In this document: positions 32,985-40,537 of the stretch, in pieces
Layout: each line of letters begins with the position of its first letter
Numbering within the stretch: position 1 is the first letter of the stretch
NCBI GenBank assembly: GCA_034670065.1
Contig: JAXMOG010000002.1
Coordinates: 620,001 to 684,000, forward strand
Direction of reading: 5' to 3'
From: Mesobacterium_A sp034670065
GTDB taxonomy: Bacteria > Pseudomonadota > Alphaproteobacteria > Rhodobacterales > Rhodobacteraceae
Length of the DNA: 64,000 bases
Made by a program: the position numbers and the translations under genes
The notes under the pieces: model-generated
What the model was told of the DNA's origin: nothing
Databases searched by the model: none
Seen by the model: the letters and a program-made list of their open reading frames with translations, nothing else

Positions 32985-34583
32985 CTACGCCACTGCTGTC
33001 TGATCCAGAGCGGCCGCCAGCAATGTGCGGGTGTATTCAGACTGCGGGTTCGTAAAAATCTGTTCCGCAGTACCGGTTTCAACAACGTCACCCTGCTGCA
33101 TCACCACCACACGGTGGCTCATCGCGCGCACAACTTTCAGATCATGGCTGATAAACAGATACGCCAGATCGTATTTCTGTTGCAGTTTTCGCAGTAGGTC
33201 GACGATTTGTACCTGCACAGTCATGTCTAACGCCGATGTTGGTTCATCCAACACCAAAAGGCGCGGACGTAGAACCATGGCACGGGCAATAGCGATCCGT
33301 TGCCGCTGACCGCCCGAAAATTCATGCGGATATCGGTGCATGGTGGTTGGATCCAGCCCGACTTCCTCCATCACCTCATACACCGCATCATGGTGTGATT
33401 TTCCGTCTGGCGAGCCGTGAATGGCCAGACCTTCGGCGATAATCTGTTCACAGGTCATACGCGGTGAAAGCGATCCGAAAGGATCTTGGAAAACGATCTG
33501 CATTTCCCGGCGCAGGCGGCGCAGCTCACTCGTTGACCATTGCCGCAAATCTTCGCCGCGGAAAAAGATTCCACCCTCAGATTGGATCAGCCGCATGATC
33601 GCCAGTGCCAAAGTCGTTTTGCCAGAGCCGCTTTCCCCAACGATGCCCAGCGTTTCGCCGGATTTCACCGAAATTGTTGCGTCGTTAACAGCCTTTACAT
33701 GGCCAACGGTGCGTTTCAGCAAGCCGCGCTGAATAGGAAACCAGATTTTCAGGTTTTCGGTATGCGCAACATCAACGGCACCGGGCGCAATGGGATCAGG
33801 GCTGCCGGTGGATTCCGCGCTGAGCAGCATTTTGGTGTAGGGATGCTGGGGAGCCGAAAAGATGGTGTTCGTATCGCCTGTCTCGACGATCTCGCCATCT
33901 TTCATCACGCAGACACGGTCGGCAAATTTGCGCACGATTCCCAGATCATGGGTGATGAACAGCAGGCTCATGTTTTCGGAGCGCTTCAACTCGGCCAGCA
34001 GTTCCAAGATCTGGGCCTGAATCGTAACATCCAGTGCGGTTGTCGGCTCATCTGCAATCAGCAACTCTGGCTTATTGGCCAACGCCATTGCGATCATCAC
34101 GCGCTGGCGTTGCCCGCCTGACAATTGATGGGGGTACCCGCCCAGCCGTGTTTCCGGGTCGCGAATGCCGACTTTGTTCAACAGCTCGATAATGCGTGTG
34201 CGTGCGGCAGGACCGACCAATCCCTGGTGCAGTGCCAGCGCTTCGCCCAACTGCTTTTCCAATGTGTGCAGCGGATTAAGCGAGGTCATTGGCTCTTGGA
34301 AGATAAAGCTGATGTCATTGCCGCGGATCGCGCGCAGCTTCCGTTCGGGCGCGCCGATCATCTCTTCACCTTTATAGGTGACAGACCCTTCGACAACCGC
34401 CGCATCGCCCAACAGGGACACGGTAGAAAGCGCACTGACAGATTTGCCTGACCCGGATTCCCCCACCAACGCCACGGTTTCCCCGGCTTTCAGGTCAAAA
34501 GACACGCCGCGCACGGCTTTGGTCAGGGCACCGTCCTGTTTGAACGAAACATGCAGATCCCGCACTTCCAGCAAAGCACTCAT
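32985..34583 (-). CDS. yejF: Peptide ABC transporter, double ATP-binding protein YejF
   Basis: A 532-residue protein with two fused ATPase domains. Each has a Walker A (GESGSGKS near residue 42 and GESGSGKT in the second half), a signature LSGGQRQR or FSGGQRQR and a Walker B (LLIADEPTTALD and LLVLDEPTSALD). It powers the YejAB(E)F importer for oligopeptides and, in E. coli, microcin C. It overlaps yejE by 4 bases (ATGA). The gene order yejA-B-E-F, read leftward, matches the E. coli operon. Confidence 0.93.
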   Translation of the reverse strand: MSALLEVRDLHVSFKQDGALTKAVRGVSFDLKAGETVALVGESGSGKSVSALSTVSLLGDAAVVEGSVTYKGEEMIGAPERKLRAIRGNDISFIFQEPMTSLNPLHTLEKQLGEALALHQGLVGPAARTRIIELLNKVGIRDPETRLGGYPHQLSGGQRQRVMIAMALANKPELLIADEPTTALDVTIQAQILELLAELKRSENMSLLFITHDLGIVRKFADRVCVMKDGEIVETGDTNTIFSAPQHPYTKMLLSAESTGSPDPIAPGAVDVAHTENLKIWFPIQRGLLKRTVGHVKAVNDATISVKSGETLGIVGESGSGKTTLALAIMRLIQSEGGIFFRGEDLRQWSTSELRRLRREMQIVFQDPFGSLSPRMTCEQIIAEGLAIHGSPDGKSHHDAVYEVMEEVGLDPTTMHRYPHEFSGGQRQRIAIARAMVLRPRLLVLDEPTSALDMTVQVQIVDLLRKLQQKYDLAYLFISHDLKVVRAMSHRVVVMQQGDVVETGTAEQIFTNPQSEYTRTLLAAALDQTAVA

Positions 34584-35749
34584 GAGAACGTCTTTCTTGG
34601 GTCGAAGGCATCTCGAACGCCTTCAAAAATGAACACCAGAAGCGAAAGCATCACCGCAAAAACCGTGAAAGAGGTGAATGCCAGCCAAGGCGCTTGCAAG
34701 TTCTGTTTCGCTTGAAGCGTCAGCTCCCCCAAAGAGGGGGACGAAGACGGCAGGCCGAAACCCAGGAAATCCAAGCTGGCCAAGGTGGAAATTGTGCCGG
34801 TCACGATGAAGGGCAGCATTGTCAGCGTGGCCACCATCGCATTGGGCAGCATGTGGCGGAACATGATTGTCGCGTTGCCAACGCCCAGTGCCTTGGCCGC
34901 ACGCACATATTCCAGATTCCGGGCGCGCAAGAATTCGGCCCGCACCACACCCACCAGAGATGTCCAGCCAAACAGAACGGTCAGGAAGACCAACAACCAG
35001 AAACTTCGGCCCAAAATCGCGAATAGAATGATGATGATGTACAGGCTGGGCGTCGATGACCAAATTTCGATCACACGCTGAAAAATCAGATCCAGCCAGC
35101 CGCCAAAAAAGCCCTGTATGGCACCCGCAACAATGCCGACCAAGCTGGCGCACACGGTTACGATCAGGGTGAACAGGATCGACAGCCTGAAACCATAGAT
35201 CACCCGTGCAACCACATCCCGCTTTGTATCATCTGTACCCAGCCAGTTCTGGCTGTTCGGGGGCAGGGGGGCCGCGCCGGGGCGGTCCACCGGAGTTTGA
35301 TAGTCATAAGGAATGACGGGCCACAGTATCCAACCCTTTTCAAAATCCCCGTCGGGGACCATGCCGTTCTTGACCTCTTCCAGCAATTCGTCGGGGCGGT
35401 CAAAGCACTCTTCCAATCCGCCTGTGCGGATCAAACAGCGCACTTCCGGGTCGCGATAGACGGCTTCGGTTCGGAAATCCCCGCCAAACGCCGTTTCAGG
35501 GTAGAAGTTGAAAATCGGGGCGTAAATTTCACCGCGATAGCTTGCCAGGATCGGCTTGTCGTTTGCGATGAACTCCGCAATCAAGGACAGGCCGAACAAA
35601 AACAGGAATATCCAAAGCGACCACAGGGCCCGGCGGTTCTTCTTGAAATTGCTCCAACGTCGTTGGTTTAGCGGCGAAAGGCGAAACCACCCTTTGCGCG
35701 GTTTAACGACCGGAGTTGGCGCGGAGGGCATATCAGGGACGGTGCTCAT
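34580..35749 (-). CDS. yejE: Peptide ABC transporter permease YejE
   Basis: A 389-residue inner-membrane permease with a long N-terminal segment (SPLNQRRWSNFKKNRRALWS) followed by the first helix, a large periplasmic loop with NWLGTDDTKRDVVARVIYG, and five further helices. The permease EAA-like loop (EYVRAAKALGVGNATIMFRH) contacts the ATPase. The extended N-terminus is typical of YejE. It lies 3 bases after yejB and overlaps yejF by 4 bases. Confidence 0.93.
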   Translation of the reverse strand: MSTVPDMPSAPTPVVKPRKGWFRLSPLNQRRWSNFKKNRRALWSLWIFLFLFGLSLIAEFIANDKPILASYRGEIYAPIFNFYPETAFGGDFRTEAVYRDPEVRCLIRTGGLEECFDRPDELLEEVKNGMVPDGDFEKGWILWPVIPYDYQTPVDRPGAAPLPPNSQNWLGTDDTKRDVVARVIYGFRLSILFTLIVTVCASLVGIVAGAIQGFFGGWLDLIFQRVIEIWSSTPSLYIIIILFAILGRSFWLLVFLTVLFGWTSLVGVVRAEFLRARNLEYVRAAKALGVGNATIMFRHMLPNAMVATLTMLPFIVTGTISTLASLDFLGFGLPSSSPSLGELTLQAKQNLQAPWLAFTSFTVFAVMLSLLVFIFEGVRDAFDPRKTFS

Positions 35750-35752
35750 GTC

Positions 35753-36901
35753 TCATCCCTCCCGTTTTTCAAAGTCGATCCGAGGATCGACGAATACGTA
35801 CATCAGATCAGAGATGATCCCCACCAACAGACCCATCAAACCAAAGATGAACAGCGTTCCAAAGATCACCGGGTAATCGCGCGCCACGGCGGCTTCAAAC
35901 CCCAACCGGCCCAGGCCATCCAGCGAAAAGATCGTTTCAATGATCAGGCTGCCGGAAAAGAAAACACCAATGAAAACCGCTGGAAACCCGGCGATCACAA
36001 TCAACATCGCATTGCGAAACACATGGCCGTACAGCACACGCCGTTCGGGCAACCCCTTGGCGCGGGCGGTTATCACGTATTGTTTTTTGATTTCGTCCAG
36101 AAAGCTGTTCTTGGTCAGCAAGGTCAGCGTTGCAAAGGCAGAAATGGTAGAGGCTAAAACCGGCAAGGCAATGTGCCAGAAATAGTCCGCGATCTTCGCA
36201 AACAGCCCCAATTCATCCCAGTTTTCGCTGGTTAGCCCTCGTAACGGGAAGACTTGCCAGTAAGAGCCGCCAGCAAACAAAACCAACAGCAAAATGGCAA
36301 ACAAGAACCCCGGAATGGCATAGGCCACGATGATCGCGCCGGATGTCCACGTGTCAAAGCTGCTGCCGTCCTTCACCGCTTTGCGAATGCCCAGTGGGAT
36401 AGAGACGACATAGGCGATCAGCGTGGACCACAATCCAAGCGAGATAGACACCGGCATCTTTTCCAGCACCAGATCGATCACACCGATGGATCGGAAATAG
36501 CTTTCCCCGAAATCCAGCCGCAAATAGTTCCACATCATAATCAAGAACCGTTCGCCGATCCCGATTTCTTCTTTGGAACAGGCCGGGTCTTCGATTTTGG
36601 GTGTGCCTTCAAATCCTTCTTCGCAGACGATCCGGGAAAAGCCGAACTCAATCTCCAGCTTTTCCAGAAACTCTTTGGGCAGACCACGGCTACCTGCGTA
36701 GTCATCTTCTTGATCCACCTGCGCGCCGGCGTCCGCATTGCCCGCAAACCCGCCGAACACGTCTCCTTCGCCCTCATACTGGGCGATATATTGTTCGATT
36801 GGCCCGCCGGGGACAAATTGAGTCAGTGCAAAATTGACGATCATGATCCCCAGCAACGTGGGAATGATCAGCAAAATGCGTCGAAGGATATAGGCTGCCA
36901 T
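35753..36901 (-). CDS. yejB: Peptide ABC transporter permease YejB
   Basis: A 382-residue permease starting MAAYILRRILLIIPTLLGIM, with FALTQFVPGGPIEQ after the first helix, as in YejB/DppB-type proteins. The ATPase-contact loop QYVITARAKGLPERRVLYGH is near the middle of the second half. A charged periplasmic loop of about 100 residues contains a Cys pair (CEEGFEGTPKIEDPAC), which could form a disulfide. It begins directly after the yejA stop and 3 bases separate it from yejE. Confidence 0.93.
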   Translation of the reverse strand: MAAYILRRILLIIPTLLGIMIVNFALTQFVPGGPIEQYIAQYEGEGDVFGGFAGNADAGAQVDQEDDYAGSRGLPKEFLEKLEIEFGFSRIVCEEGFEGTPKIEDPACSKEEIGIGERFLIMMWNYLRLDFGESYFRSIGVIDLVLEKMPVSISLGLWSTLIAYVVSIPLGIRKAVKDGSSFDTWTSGAIIVAYAIPGFLFAILLLVLFAGGSYWQVFPLRGLTSENWDELGLFAKIADYFWHIALPVLASTISAFATLTLLTKNSFLDEIKKQYVITARAKGLPERRVLYGHVFRNAMLIVIAGFPAVFIGVFFSGSLIIETIFSLDGLGRLGFEAAVARDYPVIFGTLFIFGLMGLLVGIISDLMYVFVDPRIDFEKREG

Positions 36902-38818
36902 TTATTTCAGAACGCCGCCGTCCTTCAATGCTGCCTCCCGGTCTGGGTCGATCCACCAGAAATCCAGATACCCCAAGGCAAACGGCGGCAGCGTTTCTGG
37001 GTGGGCGTACATGTTATACGCGGCGACCCATCTGTCGGCGATGTAGCCTGTCGGGATCATGATGAACTCATGGCGCAATGCCCGGTCCAGCGCCTTCAAG
37101 GCGATATCCTGATCTTCTTGATTGTCGGTATCAAAAGAGGCTTCGATGATGGCGTCCACAACAGGGCTGGCCAGACCGGCAGGGTTAAACAGGCTGAATT
37201 CGGATTCCTTTGAACCGTACATCTGGGTCAAACCGCCACCGGTCGACAGGAACGGATCGTAGATCGTGGAATACAACATGTCGAACTGACGTTCGCGGCG
37301 ACGCTCGGTATATTGGCTGGGATCAACCTTTTCCAATTTGACGTCCACGCCCAGTGTTTGAAGGTTTTGGGAATAGGTCTCATGCATGGCATCGACCGAA
37401 TCCTGAATGTTTGTTGGGTAGAGCATTGTCACCGAAAGGCGCTGACCTTCGCTGTTCCGGCGAATTCCGTCGTCACCCACTTCCCAGCCAGCATCGGTCA
37501 ACAGCGCGCTGGCGCTACGCATGTTTCTGCGGTCTCCCAAGCGCTGTGCGCCGGACGTGTGCATCGTCCAGACTGGTTCTGTCAGCAAGATGTCCGGCAC
37601 CACGTCACCCAGTGATTGCAGGAAGGCCAATTCTTTGCCCTCTGGTACGTCTGTCGCTTCCAGATTTGTACCCTGCACAAATGAGCTGCGAGGCGAGTAG
37701 TGGCCAAACAGCAGCGACTCGTTGGTCCATTCAAAGTTATAGGCCAACGCCAGCGCCTGTCTTACGCGCTTGTCCTGAAACTGTGGTTTGGACAGGTTGA
37801 AAACAAAGCCAGTGGGGTTGGGCGGGTTGCCATCTGGCAATTCCATCTTCACCACAGTGCCGTCTTCGGTCTTGGGGAAGTCATAGCCGCTTGCCCAGAG
37901 CTTGGGGTCGCTTTCGACGCGGATTGTGTATTCGCCAGCCTTGAAGGCCTCAAATGACGCTGTCTGATCCGAGAAATACTCAACCCGGATTGTCTCGTAG
38001 TTGTAGCGCCCCTTGTTGAACGGCAGGTCCTGTCCCCAATAATCGGCACGCCGCTTATAGACGATCTGGCGGTTGATTTCGAAACTGTCCAGCTTGTAGG
38101 GGCCAGAGCCGACGGCAACTTCCAAACGCGGTTCGTCCAGGCGACGGGTTTCATCCGCTTCAAACCAGGTTTTGGAAAACACCGGCGTGGAACCGACGGT
38201 TTCGATCAAGCTGCGCCGTGACACTTCGGGGTTAAACGTGAACTTCACGGTATTTGTGTCTAGGGCTTCGGCGCCGGTCACCATGTTGCTGACGGCCTGC
38301 GCGTAAGACGGCAGGCCCTGCGTGATGAACAGTTTGTGGCTGTAAACCACATCCTCTGCTGTCACTGGTGTGCCATCCCAAAACTCGGCTTCGGGGCGCA
38401 TGTGGAAGATCACCCAGTCCTTGCTGGCCGGATACTCCAGGCTTTCAGCCAAAATGCCGTAGTACTGACCAACAGAATCTTCGGATGACTCGATCAAAGA
38501 ATCATATTGGATCGAGGTCAGAACGCCCGAACGACCCTTGCGCGAATAGGGGTTCATGCTGTCGAAGGTTCCGGAGGCACCCAGCGAGATTTCACCGCCC
38601 TTTGGTGCGTCCGGGTTCACAAAATCAAAATAGGGGAAATCTGCCGGGTAATCCAGATTGCCGAAGTACGAGTAGCCATGGGATTGGATCACATTGTCTT
38701 CCTGACCCACCGCCGTGTCTGCGGCCCATATGGCACCCATGGCCATCAGCCCGCTTATCAGCGCCTTTCCAAAAAGCGTTTCTGAAAAAGACACTGAAGC
38801 GGCTTGTGAATTCGACAT
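36902..38818 (-). CDS. yejA: Peptide ABC transporter substrate-binding protein YejA
   Basis: A 638-residue periplasmic binding protein of the SBP_bac_5 (DppA/OppA) class. The signal peptide is around residues 18-40 (GKALISGLMAMGAIWAADTA). The mature protein shows YPADFPYFDFVNPDAPKGG and later KDWVIFHMRPEAEFWDGTPV, a hallmark of the family. The frame is open to 38959, but ATG 38818 has GGGAGCC upstream and gives a sensible signal peptide; ATG 38839 is a second choice. It is the first gene of the leftward yej operon. Confidence 0.92.
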   Translation of the reverse strand: MSNSQAASVSFSETLFGKALISGLMAMGAIWAADTAVGQEDNVIQSHGYSYFGNLDYPADFPYFDFVNPDAPKGGEISLGASGTFDSMNPYSRKGRSGVLTSIQYDSLIESSEDSVGQYYGILAESLEYPASKDWVIFHMRPEAEFWDGTPVTAEDVVYSHKLFITQGLPSYAQAVSNMVTGAEALDTNTVKFTFNPEVSRRSLIETVGSTPVFSKTWFEADETRRLDEPRLEVAVGSGPYKLDSFEINRQIVYKRRADYWGQDLPFNKGRYNYETIRVEYFSDQTASFEAFKAGEYTIRVESDPKLWASGYDFPKTEDGTVVKMELPDGNPPNPTGFVFNLSKPQFQDKRVRQALALAYNFEWTNESLLFGHYSPRSSFVQGTNLEATDVPEGKELAFLQSLGDVVPDILLTEPVWTMHTSGAQRLGDRRNMRSASALLTDAGWEVGDDGIRRNSEGQRLSVTMLYPTNIQDSVDAMHETYSQNLQTLGVDVKLEKVDPSQYTERRRERQFDMLYSTIYDPFLSTGGGLTQMYGSKESEFSLFNPAGLASPVVDAIIEASFDTDNQEDQDIALKALDRALRHEFIMIPTGYIADRWVAAYNMYAHPETLPPFALGYLDFWWIDPDREAALKDGGVLK

Positions 38819-38943
38819 ATGCGTCGGCTCCCCTGACATTGCTCGGTTTCTGTACTTGTTCCCAATGTAAGCTAATCGGCGCGTTCCGCCATGTTCAAGT
38901 TGAGAATATGTGATCAAAAGGGATTTTACGTGATTACAAAAGA

Positions 38944-38973
38944 AAAACCGCCGTTCCAAAGGAACGACGGTTC
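38944..38973 (-). terminator. Intrinsic terminator of the cytochrome c gene
   Basis: Read leftward, GAACCGTCGTTCC pairs with GGAACGGCGGTT (one mismatch) around TTT, followed by TTTTTC. It lies 24 bases after the stop of the gene at 38997-39518. Confidence 0.85.
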
Positions 38974-38996
38974 AAATTTCTGGCCTGATCGGGGGA

Positions 38997-39518
38997 TTAG
39001 CCGCCGATTGTGCTCAGATATGCAATCAGGTTTGCACGGTCCTGAAGCTTGGGAAGGCCCGAAAAGCTCATCTTGGTGCCAGGTGCGTAGCCTTTGGGGC
39101 TTTCCAAGAAGCCGTTCAGCGCATCGGCATTCCATGTGCCGCCAAGGCCGGTAATCGCGTCCGAATAGCCAAATCCGCCAACAGATGCGATTTCACGGTC
39201 AACCAAGCCGAACAAATGTGGACCGGTGCTGTTCGCGCCGTCTTCCAGCTTGTGGCAGGCTTTGCATTTGCCAAAAACCTTTTTGCCTTTGTCGGCATCG
39301 GCTTCGGCCAGCACGGTTGCAAAATCAACAACTTCTTCTTCTTCGCCGCCGTGGTCATCCTCACCGGTGTCAATGACATAGGCTTGGGCGTGTTCGCCGC
39401 CGTGCCCGTCAGCGCCGGTGTGGTACAGGACTTCTGCAGCCCATTTGCCCAGCAGGAAAATCAGCAGCGCGCCGCATAGGCCGCCAAGAACCTTGGTAAG
39501 GGTCATCGTGTCAAGCAT
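38997..39518 (-). CDS. Membrane-anchored c-type cytochrome (CycM/cytochrome c552-like)
   Basis: A 173-residue protein. One N-terminal membrane helix (VLGGLCGALLIFLLGKW) is uncleaved in type, followed by a flexible linker of about 30 residues rich in His, Gly, Asp and Glu (residues 34-63). The cytochrome c domain starts near residue 65, with the haem site CKACH at 85-89 and a candidate Met ligand in GTKMSFSGLP. Such anchored cytochromes carry electrons from the bc1 complex to terminal oxidases. It is divergent from pheA and not linked in operon to cco. Confidence 0.9.
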   Translation of the reverse strand: MLDTMTLTKVLGGLCGALLIFLLGKWAAEVLYHTGADGHGGEHAQAYVIDTGEDDHGGEEEEVVDFATVLAEADADKGKKVFGKCKACHKLEDGANSTGPHLFGLVDREIASVGGFGYSDAITGLGGTWNADALNGFLESPKGYAPGTKMSFSGLPKLQDRANLIAYLSTIGG

Positions 39519-39639
39519 GGCTCGCGTTTCCGTCTAAGAACTTTCGGCGAGTTACTATTGCTTCCCCTCGCAAGAGGCAAGGTGTAGAAGCCGCGACGAA
39601 ACGCCCATCCGGGTCCAAAATACGAGAAAGACCTACAAA

Positions 39640-40473
39640 ATGACCAACCGCATCGCGTTTCAGGGCGACCTTGGTGCTTATTCTCATGAAGCCTGCCGCA
39701 ATGCGCGGCCGGAAATGGAGGCGCTGGCCTGCCGAACCTTCGAAGATGTGATTGACGCGGTAAAGACGGGCAAGGCTGATTTGGCCATGGTGCCGGTCGA
39801 AAACACAACCTACGGCCGCGTGGCGGATATTCACCGAATGTTGCCCGCCAGCGGATTGCACATTGTCGACGAAGCTTTCGTGCGGGTGCATATCAGCCTG
39901 ATGGCTTTGCCCGGTGTGAAGATCGAAGATATCAAGAAAGTCCGCGCTCACCTGGTTCTTTTACCGCAATGCCAAGAGTTTTTGGCCCGTTACGGAATCG
40001 AGGGCGAAGCGGCAGCTGACAGCGCCGGTGCAGCAGCTGATATCGCCCGAAATGATGACCGCGCAGTTGGCGCTTTGGCGTCGGATTTGGCAGCGGAAAT
40101 CAACGGGCTGAACATTTTGGCGCGCCACATCGAAGACCATGCGCACAACACCACGCGGTTCTTGATCATGTCACCCAAGGCCGACCTGTCGCGTCGTGGT
40201 GACACGGGCATGATGACGACTTTCATCTTTCAGGTTCGCAACATTCCCGCCGCTCTTTACAAAGGGATGGGGGGCTTTGCGACCAACGGCGTCAACATGA
40301 CAAAGCTGGAAAGCTACATGGTTGGCGGGTCTTTTACGGCCACGCAGTTTTACGCTGATATCGAAGGGCACCCTGACGAGCCAGCGGTAAAACGTGCTTT
40401 GGAAGAACTGGATTATTTCACGGAAAAGCTTGAGATTTTGGGCGTTTACCCACGCGATCCACGCCGGGACTAA
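39640..40473 (+). CDS. pheA: Prephenate dehydratase
   Basis: A 277-residue monofunctional enzyme that converts prephenate to phenylpyruvate in phenylalanine synthesis. The catalytic half has FQGDLGAYSHEA at the start, VPVENTTYGRV and the essential TRF in HNTTRFLIMS. The C-terminal ACT domain has GGFATNGVNMTKLESYMVGG; the ESRP regulatory motif of enteric enzymes reads ESYM here, a form I recall as usual in alphaproteobacteria. It is a single-gene unit with a terminator after it. Confidence 0.94.
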   Translation: MTNRIAFQGDLGAYSHEACRNARPEMEALACRTFEDVIDAVKTGKADLAMVPVENTTYGRVADIHRMLPASGLHIVDEAFVRVHISLMALPGVKIEDIKKVRAHLVLLPQCQEFLARYGIEGEAAADSAGAAADIARNDDRAVGALASDLAAEINGLNILARHIEDHAHNTTRFLIMSPKADLSRRGDTGMMTTFIFQVRNIPAALYKGMGGFATNGVNMTKLESYMVGGSFTATQFYADIEGHPDEPAVKRALEELDYFTEKLEILGVYPRDPRRD

Positions 40474-40501
40474 GCCGTATGATCCGATAGTGCTATCAGC
40501 A

Positions 40502-40537
40502 AACCGCCCGCCAAAATTCGGCGGGCGGTTGTGTTTT
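40502..40537. terminator. Bidirectional terminator between pheA and ileS
   Basis: AACCGCCCGCC at 40502-40512 pairs perfectly with GGCGGGCGGTT at 40520-40530, followed by GTGTTTT. The ileS stop codon overlaps its right edge, so it lies between two convergent genes. Confidence 0.88.
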
